Positions 1 to 7,258 of a stretch of DNA of 64,000 nt are shown piece after piece (within the stretch, counting starts at the first letter, position 1; every line of letters begins with the position of its first letter). The DNA comes from Lachnospiraceae bacterium (GTDB lineage Bacteria; Bacillota; Clostridia; Lachnospirales; Lachnospiraceae), in NCBI GenBank assembly GCA_022767285.1, contig JALENY010000029.1:62001-126000 (forward strand), in the 5' to 3' direction. The notes under the pieces were generated by a model. It saw only the letters and a program-made list of their open reading frames with translations. It was not told the DNA's origin and searched no databases. Both the position numbers and the translations under genes were made by a program.

Positions 1-617
1 CCACTTATATCGGAGCGGGAGAACGCCACATTGCGGAACAGCTGAAAAACAGCAGACTGCCGGTCATACTTGTCATTAATAAAATTGATATGATCAAAAA
101 AGAAGAAATACTGGCAGTCATCGATAAATATCGCACCCTGCTGGATTTTGATGAAATCATCCCCTGCTCGGCGCTGCGGGGAAAGAATACGCAGGACGTG
201 AATGACAGTATTTTTAAATATCTTCCTTATGGACCTGCTTTTTACGATGAAGACACCGTTACAGATCAGCCCATGCGTCAGATTGTGGCGGAGATCATAC
301 GCGAAAAGGCTCTTCATGCGCTGGACGAGGAGGTGCCGCATGGAATTGCGGTTGCCATTGATGTGATGAAAGAGCGGAAAGGCGGAACCATCACTGATAT
401 CGAAGCCACAATAATATGCGAAAAAGATTCTCACAAGGGAATTATTATCGGAAAACAGGGCGGTATGCTGAAGAAGATCGGAAGCAATGCGCGCTATGAG
501 ATTGAACAGATGATGGAGCAGAAAGTAAATCTGAAACTCTGGGTAAAAGTAAAAAAAGACTGGAGAGACAGCGACTTTCTGATGAAAAACTTCGGATACG
601 ATAAGAAGGATGTATAA
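1..617 (+). CDS. era: GTPase Era, C-terminal part (5' cut by window edge)
   Basis: Ribosome-associated GTPase needed for 16S rRNA and 30S maturation. The reading frame is open from base 3 of the window, so the gene starts upstream. Visible parts are the G4 motif NKID just before the internal ATG at 90, the G5-like CSALRG, and the C-terminal KH domain with its GKQGGMLKKIG loop, which binds the 3' end of 16S rRNA. The G1-G3 motifs lie outside the window. The stop is followed after two bases by recO, the common era-recO order in Firmicutes, so the two are probably cotranscribed. The family assignment is secure. Confidence 0.97.
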   Translation, partial: TYIGAGERHIAEQLKNSRLPVILVINKIDMIKKEEILAVIDKYRTLLDFDEIIPCSALRGKNTQDVNDSIFKYLPYGPAFYDEDTVTDQPMRQIVAEIIREKALHALDEEVPHGIAVAIDVMKERKGGTITDIEATIICEKDSHKGIIIGKQGGMLKKIGSNARYEIEQMMEQKVNLKLWVKVKKDWRDSDFLMKNFGYDKKDV

Positions 618-619
618 AT

Positions 620-1267
620 ATGGGAGAGCCCATCTTAGTGACCGGTGTTGTCCTGTCTGCCATGCCGGTGGGGGAATATGACCGGCGTGTGGTTTTGCTT
701 ACAAAAGAACGGGGAAGGATCACGGCTTTTGCAAGAGGTGCCAGAAAGCCGAACAGTCCGCTTCTGGCGGCCACCAATGCGTTTGTATTTGCCGCTTTTA
801 CCCTGTATGAGGGGCGCAGCTCCTATACACTGATCCAGGCAGGTGTCAGCCATTATTTTCTGGAATTGGCATCAGAATTACCAGAAGTATATTACGGGTT
901 TTATTTCCTGGAACTGGCGGATTATTTTGCCCAGGAAAATGTGGATGAAACCCAGATGGTGAATCTTGTGTTTGTTACCCTTCGTGCGCTTTTGAAGCAT
1001 AAAGTGGAGCCAAAGCTGATCCGGAGTATTTACGAATTGAAAACACTTGTAATCAACGGATATTTTGCCATTGATCCGGGAGAATACGGGGACGAGACTT
1101 CCCTGTATGCTGCGTATTTTGTGGTCTCCTCCCCTGTGGAAAAACTGTATTCCTTTACCCTGCAGGAAGACTCAAAAAAAGAATTTGCTGAAATTGCCCA
1201 CAGGTACATGAAAAAATGTGCTGACCGTCACTTTAAAAGTCTCGATATCCTGGAAATGATTGACTAA
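620..1267 (+). CDS. recO: DNA repair protein RecO, zinc-less form
   Basis: Recombination mediator of the RecFOR pathway that anneals DNA and helps load RecA on SSB-coated strands. The N-terminal OB-fold signature is clear (LTKERGRITAFARGARKPNS near residue 28), followed by the helical domain. The protein is 215 residues, shorter than the roughly 240-250 of many RecO proteins. The central four-cysteine zinc finger is absent: between ELKTLVINGYF and the C-terminal helix there is a short Cys-free stretch. I recall similar zinc-less RecO proteins in Lachnospiraceae, so this is probably lineage-typical and not damage. It sits 2 nt after era and is likely cotranscribed with it. Confidence 0.93.
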   Translation: MGEPILVTGVVLSAMPVGEYDRRVVLLTKERGRITAFARGARKPNSPLLAATNAFVFAAFTLYEGRSSYTLIQAGVSHYFLELASELPEVYYGFYFLELADYFAQENVDETQMVNLVFVTLRALLKHKVEPKLIRSIYELKTLVINGYFAIDPGEYGDETSLYAAYFVVSSPVEKLYSFTLQEDSKKEFAEIAHRYMKKCADRHFKSLDILEMID

Positions 1268-1289
1268 ATACAAGAGTACAGGGTATAAT
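1260..1289 (+). promoter_or_regulatory. Sigma-A type promoter for the lipoprotein gene
   Basis: A -35 box TTGACT (1260-1265) and a -10 box TATAAT (1284-1289) are separated by 18 bp. The -35 box overlaps the recO stop codon. It would transcribe the small lipoprotein gene and perhaps glyQS. Confidence 0.6.
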
Positions 1290-1326
1290 GAATCAAGCAG
1301 GAATTTGTACAAACTGGGGGAATTTT

Positions 1327-1911
1327 ATGAAGAAAACAGGCATCATTGTGATGCTGATGATTTTCTGCATCTTTGTTGGGTGCGGGAACAAGGATGAACT
1401 GGGAGAAAATACCGTAGAAGTGAGCCAAAAGGGTTGGATCAAGGCAACGGTTCATGAAACTTTTGATAAAGATTATTATGATAAGAAAGAACTGCAGACA
1501 ATGGTGGAGAACGCCATTGAAGAATACAACAGCAGCGCGGGATCGGAGCGAATCGAACTGAATACGCTGAGCGTAAAAGGAAACGCGGCCCATGCAACAA
1601 TTACATATGCTGGTGATGAAGATTATGAAAAATTTAACCAGATTGGGATCTACAATGGTACTGTAAAAGAGATGGATGAAACCATCTACGATGCTCAGGC
1701 GGAGCTCATGGACCAAAACGGCAATAAAATTCCACTTCGGAATCTGATCCTTTCTGATGATTCCTATCATCTGGCCATTCTGCAGGAAACATGTATTCTG
1801 GAAACTTCCGGAAAAATTCTTTATACCAGCAGTAATGTAGAACTGAAAGGAAAAAAGACCGCAGAAGTAACAGCAGATCATAAATCATACGCTTACGTGG
1901 TGTATGAATGA
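1327..1911 (+). CDS. Small predicted lipoprotein, unknown function
   Basis: I do not recognise a named family. From the ATG at 1327 the product is 194 residues and opens with a lipoprotein signal: MKK, a hydrophobic stretch, then a lipobox FVGC. It would therefore be lipid-anchored on the outer face of the membrane. The frame is open from 1288, but that start lacks a ribosome binding site and would bury the signal peptide. The ATG at 1327 has a GGGGG run 6-7 nt upstream. The mature part is hydrophilic and mostly beta-like, with no cysteine-rich or catalytic motif I can name. It lies between recO and glyQS with its own promoter. Sure of the lipoprotein nature, not of the role. Confidence 0.8.
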   Translation: MKKTGIIVMLMIFCIFVGCGNKDELGENTVEVSQKGWIKATVHETFDKDYYDKKELQTMVENAIEEYNSSAGSERIELNTLSVKGNAAHATITYAGDEDYEKFNQIGIYNGTVKEMDETIYDAQAELMDQNGNKIPLRNLILSDDSYHLAILQETCILETSGKILYTSSNVELKGKKTAEVTADHKSYAYVVYE

Positions 1912-1955
1912 TAGAATAAATCATATTAAGAAAGAAATAGTTAGGAGAAAATATT

Positions 1956-3350
1956 ATGGAAAAAACAATGGAAAAAATAGTTGCACTGGCAAAATCCAGA
2001 GGTTTTGTATATCCGGGCAGTGAGATTTACGGAGGTCTTGCAAATACATGGGATTACGGCAATCTGGGTGTTGAACTGAAAAACAATGTAAAAAAAGCCT
2101 GGTGGCAGAAGTTTGTTACCGAGAGCCCATATAATGTTGGTGTTGACTGTGCCATTCTCATGAACCCGCAGACCTGGGTAGCATCCGGGCATCTGGGCGG
2201 TTTTTCGGATCCTCTTATGGATTGCAAAGAATGTCACGAGCGTTTTCGTGCTGATAAACTGATTGAGGATTACTGCCATGAAAAAGGCATTGTGCTGGAA
2301 GAATCTGTAGATGCCTGGTCACAGGAAAAAATGAAGAATTTTATTGATGAAAATCAGATTCCCTGTCCGACCTGCGGCAAACATAATTTTACGGATATCC
2401 GTCAGTTCAACCTGATGTTTAAAACGTTCCAGGGTGTAACGGAAGATGCAAAAAATACCGTATACCTTCGCCCGGAAACTGCTCAGGGTATCTTTGTAAA
2501 CTTTAAAAATGTTCAGAGAACGTCACGTAAGAAGATCCCATTTGGTATTGCTCAGATCGGAAAATCATTCCGCAACGAGATTACACCGGGTAACTTTACC
2601 TTCCGTACCCGTGAATTTGAGCAGATGGAACTGGAGTTTTTCTGTGAGCCGGATACTGACCTTGAGTGGTTTGCATACTGGAAACAGTTCTGTCTTGACT
2701 GGCTTCACAGCCTGGGCCTGAAGGACGAAGAAGTTCGTTATCGTGACCATGAGAAAGAAGAACTGTCTTTCTACAGCAAAGCAACGACTGATGTGGAATT
2801 TTTATTCCCGTTTGGATGGGGTGAACTGTGGGGTATTGCTGACCGTACCGATTATGACCTGACTCAGCATCAGAATACTTCCGGTCAGGATCTGACTTAT
2901 TTTGACGATGAAAAGAAAATGAAATACGTTCCGTATGTGATCGAGCCGTCACTTGGTGCAGACCGTATGGTTCTGGCATTTTTGTGCAGTGCTTATGATG
3001 AAGAGGTTCTGGATGCAGAGAAAAATGATGTCCGTACCGTTCTTCATTTCCATCCGGCTCTGGCTCCGGTGAAAATCGGTGTGCTTCCGCTGTCCAAAAA
3101 ACTGAACGAAGGCGCAGAGAAGATTTATCATGAACTGTGCAAATACTACAATTGTGAGTATGATGACAGAGGAAATATCGGTAAGAGATACCGCCGTCAG
3201 GATGAGATTGGTACACCGTTCTGCATTACTTATGACTTTGAGTCTGAGAATGATGGCGCCGTAACGGTTCGTGACCGTGATACTATGGAGCAGGAGAGAG
3301 TAAAAATTGAAAATTTGAAGGCTTATTTTGAGGATAAGTTTCGTTTTTAG
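1956..3350 (+). CDS. glyQS: Glycine--tRNA ligase, single-chain dimeric type
   Basis: Charges tRNA-Gly with glycine. The 464-residue length and the N-terminal [12 protein letters not shown] identify the alpha2 (eukaryote/archaea-like) class II enzyme, not the alpha2beta2 GlyQ+GlyS form. Class II motif 2 is visible around [20 protein letters not shown], motif 3 as [12 protein letters not shown], and a C-terminal anticodon-binding domain follows from about residue 360. A four-cysteine pattern (CKECH near residue 91 and CPTC near residue 140) sits in the insertion between motifs 1 and 2. The start at 1956 has an AGGAG ribosome binding site. I looked for a T-box leader in the 44-bp upstream gap and saw none. 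Confidence 0.97.
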   Translation: MEKTMEKIVALAKSRGFVYPGSEIYGGLANTWDYGNLGVELKNNVKKAWWQKFVTESPYNVGVDCAILMNPQTWVASGHLGGFSDPLMDCKECHERFRADKLIEDYCHEKGIVLEESVDAWSQEKMKNFIDENQIPCPTCGKHNFTDIRQFNLMFKTFQGVTEDAKNTVYLRPETAQGIFVNFKNVQRTSRKKIPFGIAQIGKSFRNEITPGNFTFRTREFEQMELEFFCEPDTDLEWFAYWKQFCLDWLHSLGLKDEEVRYRDHEKEELSFYSKATTDVEFLFPFGWGELWGIADRTDYDLTQHQNTSGQDLTYFDDEKKMKYVPYVIEPSLGADRMVLAFLCSAYDEEVLDAEKNDVRTVLHFHPALAPVKIGVLPLSKKLNEGAEKIYHELCKYYNCEYDDRGNIGKRYRRQDEIGTPFCITYDFESENDGAVTVRDRDTMEQERVKIENLKAYFEDKFRF

Positions 3351-3557
3351 TATTTCGTAAAGAACATGCATGAGGTTGTTTTAGGATATCTGTTCCGCAT
3401 GAGAAACAGGGTGCCTGAACAACCTCGTTCGCTCTTGCGGAGACAGATGTAATGGAACCAATAGCCTGGGGAAAGATTGAAAGTTCTGTGGGAGTGTATA
3501 AATTTGAAGGATTTCCCGGAAAACTGTATGTGTTTTGGACATGAGGGAGGTAAATGA
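3351..3557. other. Intergenic gap with one long inverted repeat
   Basis: This 207-bp gap has no convincing ORF. It contains a 9-bp inverted repeat (3372-3380 GAGGTTGTT with 3418-3426 AACAACCTC) enclosing 37 nt, without a clear T-tract. It may be a weak glyQS terminator. The ribosome binding site GGGAGGT of the next gene is at 3545-3551. Confidence 0.4.
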
Positions 3558-4673
3558 ATGAAAAAATACAATTGCAGGACTTGCGGGGCGGAACTGTATT
3601 TTGATGCGGCTACGCAGAAACTGAAGTGCGAGTACTGCGACAGTGAATTTGATCCGGCAGAGTATGAGGAGATGGCAGAGACCGGGCAGGAAACCGGTGA
3701 AAAGGATTCGGAGAAATCCGGCCGAATTGCGGGGGAACAGGAAATACAGCCGGAAACTGCGGATTCGGATGCCCGCTCTACGGACGATTCAGAAGGAGAA
3801 CTGGTCGTCTATAAATGTTCTCACTGCGGCGCAGAGATTATCACATCAAAAAGTACCGTTGCCACTACCTGTCTGTATTGCAACCGTGCGGTTGTACTGG
3901 AAAGGAATGTGACCGGAGAATTAAAGCCGGACTATGTGATCCCCTTTGTGAAAAAGCGTGAAGATGTGGAAAATGCCTACCGAAAGCTGTGCAAAAGCAC
4001 CTTTTTGGCTCCGAAGCTTTTTAAAGAAGAAAGTACAGTGAAAAAAATAAAAGGTATGTACATACCCTTCTGGCTGCACAGTATGCATGCAGATGCGACC
4101 CTTACGGCCACGGCGAAAAAATATCGTGTCTGGCAGGTGGGCGACGTAGAACATACGGAAGTGAAAACCTATCAGATTGAGCGGAGTGCTTCCGGCGATT
4201 TTGACAAAATACCGACGGATGCATTGGCAAAAATGGATAATAATCTGATGGATGCCATTGAACCCTTTGATTACAGCAGCCTGAAACCCTTTGTACCGGC
4301 ATATCTTGCGGGATATTATACGGAGCGTTTCGATGAACCGGCCGGGCAGACAAAAGAACGGGCTCAGAAACGGGCAAAAGACTGTATGTATGAGCAGATG
4401 ATGGAAGGTCTGGATGGGTACGGTGAGGTGACAGTCCAGAATGAGCATGTTCGATATTCCGAAGAAAAGGCGGAGTACGGCATGCTACCGGTCTGGATGA
4501 TGTATACGGAATACAAAGGGAAAAACTATATTTTCGGTATGAATGGGCAGACCGGCAAGATGATTGGCGAGATTCCGAAAGATTATAAAAAAGCTGCTCT
4601 TGTAACGGCAGGTGTCTTTTTGGGAACACAGCTCTTGATGATGCTGTTTCGGCTGATAGGAGGTCTGTTCTGA
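3558..4673 (+). CDS. TFIIB-type zinc-ribbon membrane protein (YdjG-like)
   Basis: A 371-residue protein with two zinc ribbons. The first is at the N-terminus (CRTCG then CEYCDSEFDP), the second after an acidic linker (CSHCGAEI then CLYCNRAV, residues about 92-115). A long soluble region follows, and the C-terminus is one hydrophobic segment (ALVTAGVFLGTQLLMMLF) that would anchor it in the membrane with the ribbons in the cytoplasm. It overlaps the next gene by one base and precedes an SPFH gene. This order matches Bacillus subtilis ydjG-ydjH-ydjI, where the products link PspA to the membrane. That functional transfer is inference. No nuclease or polymerase motif is present. Confidence 0.8.
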   Translation: MKKYNCRTCGAELYFDAATQKLKCEYCDSEFDPAEYEEMAETGQETGEKDSEKSGRIAGEQEIQPETADSDARSTDDSEGELVVYKCSHCGAEIITSKSTVATTCLYCNRAVVLERNVTGELKPDYVIPFVKKREDVENAYRKLCKSTFLAPKLFKEESTVKKIKGMYIPFWLHSMHADATLTATAKKYRVWQVGDVEHTEVKTYQIERSASGDFDKIPTDALAKMDNNLMDAIEPFDYSSLKPFVPAYLAGYYTERFDEPAGQTKERAQKRAKDCMYEQMMEGLDGYGEVTVQNEHVRYSEEKAEYGMLPVWMMYTEYKGKNYIFGMNGQTGKMIGEIPKDYKKAALVTAGVFLGTQLLMMLFRLIGGLF

Positions 4674-5557
4674 TGAAAAAAAGAGTGGTAAAGAGCAAAG
4701 GAATGAAAGAGAAAAAAACGATTCTCATGCTTTACGGTGCAAAAAGCTCTGCCCTAAGGGCATGTGGTATGTTATTGATGGCTTTCGTATTAGCTGCTTT
4801 TGGAATTTTTCCTGTATCGGCGGCTGAAAATGAGTACCAGAGTGTGGCACCGCTGGTTGAGGATAACCGGGATTGTGTGTATGATCTGGCAGGGCTTCTT
4901 GAACATCAGGAAATTGCAGATTTGGATGCATTGATTCGGGATGTTGAGAAGAAAAAAGATTATCGCATTGTAGTGGTGACCACGAATAACAATCCGGCAA
5001 CTGCCATGGAATATGCAGATGATTTTACCGATTTCAACGGTTTGGGACCGGACTGCATCCTGTTTTTGCTGGATATGGATAATCGGGAACAATGGATCAG
5101 TACTACCGGAATCTGCACAGAGGTGTCCGGGGTTAAAAAAAGTTCCTTTTCACAGGGAGATATTGAAGATATTCTGGATGCCACGACCCCTGCAGCTTCT
5201 TCCGGAAACTATTACAAATGTCTTGAGAATTTTGTTATAAAGGTAAGGAATCATGAAAATCTGCTGCACACACTGATGCCAACCGGTCTGTCGCTGATCA
5301 TCAGCGCGGTTATTTCTTTGCTTGTGTTTCTTGGACTGATCGCACAGCATAAGGCAAAAGCTCCGTCCAATCTTGCAAATGTTCAGATTAAAACAAATGC
5401 ATTTCAGATCGGCGTGAACCGGGCTGTATTTCTGGGAACACAGACATTTACAAAAAGAATACCGAAGAACAACAGTGCAGGCGGTTCCGGAGGCGGAGGC
5501 GGAATGCATGTGGGAGGAAGCGGAACTTCACATGGCGGAGGCGGCCGCGGTTTCTGA
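4673..5557 (+). CDS. TPM-domain membrane protein (YgcG/YdjH-like)
   Basis: A 294-residue protein with an N-terminal signal/anchor segment (hydrophobic, about residues 27-45). An extracytoplasmic TPM domain follows: VYDLAGLLEHQEIADLDALI, then RIVVVTTNNNP and DCILFLLDMDNREQWISTTG. A second membrane segment lies near residues 203-222 (LSLIISAVISLLVFLGLIA), followed by a cytoplasmic tail ending in a glycine-rich run with GGGGGM and GGGGRGF. This is the classic YgcG architecture. TPM domains have been reported as acid phosphatase-like in plants, and the bacterial role is unsettled. The ATG overlaps the upstream stop (TGATG), so the pair is probably translationally coupled. Confidence 0.82.
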   Translation: MKKRVVKSKGMKEKKTILMLYGAKSSALRACGMLLMAFVLAAFGIFPVSAAENEYQSVAPLVEDNRDCVYDLAGLLEHQEIADLDALIRDVEKKKDYRIVVVTTNNNPATAMEYADDFTDFNGLGPDCILFLLDMDNREQWISTTGICTEVSGVKKSSFSQGDIEDILDATTPAASSGNYYKCLENFVIKVRNHENLLHTLMPTGLSLIISAVISLLVFLGLIAQHKAKAPSNLANVQIKTNAFQIGVNRAVFLGTQTFTKRIPKNNSAGGSGGGGGMHVGGSGTSHGGGGRGF

Positions 5558-5673
5558 GTACGGATCGGGACGAATGAAGTTGATACATCATGTTGATTTT
5601 GTGATATTGAACGAAATCTTATCTGCGTGATACATAGAAAAGAATATGGACAGAGATAAAGGAGGAACAGGTT

Positions 5674-7053
5674 ATGGGTTTGATTAAAATGATTGGTTCT
5701 GCAGTTAGCGATGTGGCAGGCGCTTTGGGCGGCGGACTGGGAACAACAGGACGTTCCATGTGGCAGGACTATTTTGAAAGCGGTGATATGTCCGGCGGTG
5801 TGATCATGAAACGGGGAGAGAAAATTCTGGGAAAAGACACCAGAAATAAAAAGGGAGACCCTAATATCATAACCAGCGGATCCGGCATTGATATACAGGA
5901 AAATCAATGTATGATTCTGGTCGAAAATGGTAAAATTGTGGAACTCTGTGCGGAACCGGGACGTTATACGTACGATTCTTCTGCTGCACCCTCCTTTATC
6001 GCAGGGGATAACAAGGGGCTGGATGCAATTTTAAGTACATTGGGCCATCAGATTATGGCCGGCGGTCAGAGAACCAATACTGAGCGTGTATATTACATCA
6101 ATATGGGTGAAATTCAGGGCTTTAAATGGGGATCCGGTAATATTTCTTTCCAGCATGTGGAGCGTGATCTTATGACAGACCGGCCGGTATGGCAGTGTTC
6201 CACAACGCTGCTTGGGAACGGAGTTTATTCCATTCACGTGACGGATCCGCTGAAGTTCTATCAGATGCTCGGATCTCAGGTGGCCGGAACCGACGGCAGA
6301 GGCCTGGTAACCAGAAATGACATTGAAAGCCAGATAAAATCAGAAGTAATCTCCGCCATTCGCCAGGGTATCGGCGGTTTGAGCAGGCTGAAGATCCCTT
6401 ACACCGATATTGCCTCTCATGAAGCGGAGTTGACCAGAGATGTAAATGAGATATTGTCTGATTCCTGGGCTGCAAAGCGAGGAATCGAGCTGTTCGGTCT
6501 TGCAGTGAATATGCTTGATCCCGATTACAAGAGCAAGGAAAAAATCAACAGCTATCAGGAAACGAAAGGATATACGGATCCCTCCATGCTTGCCGCTTAT
6601 ATGGGAATGGGCCAGACAGATTCCATGAAAGCAGCGGCATCCAATGCAAAAGGAGCTATGCAGGGCTTTGCAGGCGTTGGTATGATGAATAGCATGAATG
6701 GCGCAATGGGCGGCAATCTTGCATCTATGATGCAGATGGGACAGCAGCAGGCTGCGGCAAACCAGGCTGCATGGCAGGCAGGTCAGGCAGGACCGGCCAT
6801 GAACTGGCAGCAAAATCAGCAGGGCGCGCAGCAGACCGGTATGGGATACGCTCAGACTGCGGCAAGCCCGCAGAATGTTCCTGTCGGCGAAACCTGGACA
6901 TGTGCCTGCGGAACCGTCAATACAGGGAATTTCTGTATGAACTGCGGACAGAAAAAACCGGCAGGTGCGTCGGTGTGCAGCAAATGCGGCTGGGCAGATC
7001 CGTCCATGCAGATGAAGCCGAAGTTCTGTCCGAACTGCGGAAATCCTTTATAA
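5674..7053 (+). CDS. SPFH-domain protein with C-terminal zinc ribbons (YdjI-like)
   Basis: A 459-residue protein of the family often labelled virion core protein/SPFH domain. The N-terminal 300 residues carry the SPFH-like fold (QCMILVENGKIVELCAEPG, then RDVNEILSDSWAAKRGIELFG). A Met/Gln/Ala-rich linker follows (about residues 310-400). Two zinc ribbons close the protein (CACGTVNTGNFCMNCG and CSKCGW...CPNCG). No transmembrane helix is visible, so membrane attachment would come from partners such as the two preceding genes. SPFH proteins organise membrane microdomains, and the Bacillus homologue is needed to place PspA at the membrane. A GGAGG ribbon binding site (ribosome binding site) lies before the ATG. 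No pspA gene is seen in the window. Confidence 0.83.
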   Translation: MGLIKMIGSAVSDVAGALGGGLGTTGRSMWQDYFESGDMSGGVIMKRGEKILGKDTRNKKGDPNIITSGSGIDIQENQCMILVENGKIVELCAEPGRYTYDSSAAPSFIAGDNKGLDAILSTLGHQIMAGGQRTNTERVYYINMGEIQGFKWGSGNISFQHVERDLMTDRPVWQCSTTLLGNGVYSIHVTDPLKFYQMLGSQVAGTDGRGLVTRNDIESQIKSEVISAIRQGIGGLSRLKIPYTDIASHEAELTRDVNEILSDSWAAKRGIELFGLAVNMLDPDYKSKEKINSYQETKGYTDPSMLAAYMGMGQTDSMKAAASNAKGAMQGFAGVGMMNSMNGAMGGNLASMMQMGQQQAAANQAAWQAGQAGPAMNWQQNQQGAQQTGMGYAQTAASPQNVPVGETWTCACGTVNTGNFCMNCGQKKPAGASVCSKCGWADPSMQMKPKFCPNCGNPL

Positions 7054-7062
7054 AATGCGTAA

Positions 7063-7104
7063 GAAGGGGGAAGACGATCCGGAAGGAGATGTCTCCCCTT
7101 TTGT
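7063..7104 (+). terminator. Imperfect terminator after the SPFH gene
   Basis: The arms AAGGGGGAAGAC and GTCTCCCCTT can pair with one bulge, and TTTTG follows. It separates the SPFH gene from the ppdK promoter. Confidence 0.5.
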
Positions 7105-7134
7105 AAAAATAGCAGCGGTGCAAGGATTTTTTAC

Positions 7135-7162
7135 TTGAAAAACAGGCCAAATATGGTATGAT
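7135..7162 (+). promoter_or_regulatory. Promoter for ppdK
   Basis: TTGAAA (7135-7140) and TATGAT (7157-7162) are spaced by 16 bp. About 95 nt of 5' untranslated leader would precede the ATG. It contains the inverted repeat GGCCAC/GTGGCC-like (7200-7220), whose role is unknown. Confidence 0.55.
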
Positions 7163-7258
7163 TATTATATGATACCTAGGCGCATGAAAGGGTGTTAGCG
7201 GCCACTTATTCTGGCCGTGGCGTGCAAGTACATAATATGAAATAGGAGGAACTATCAA

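Noticed and set aside
1912-1955. T-box riboswitch ahead of glyQS
   Set aside because: The gap is only 44 bp and lacks the T-box sequence and a terminator.
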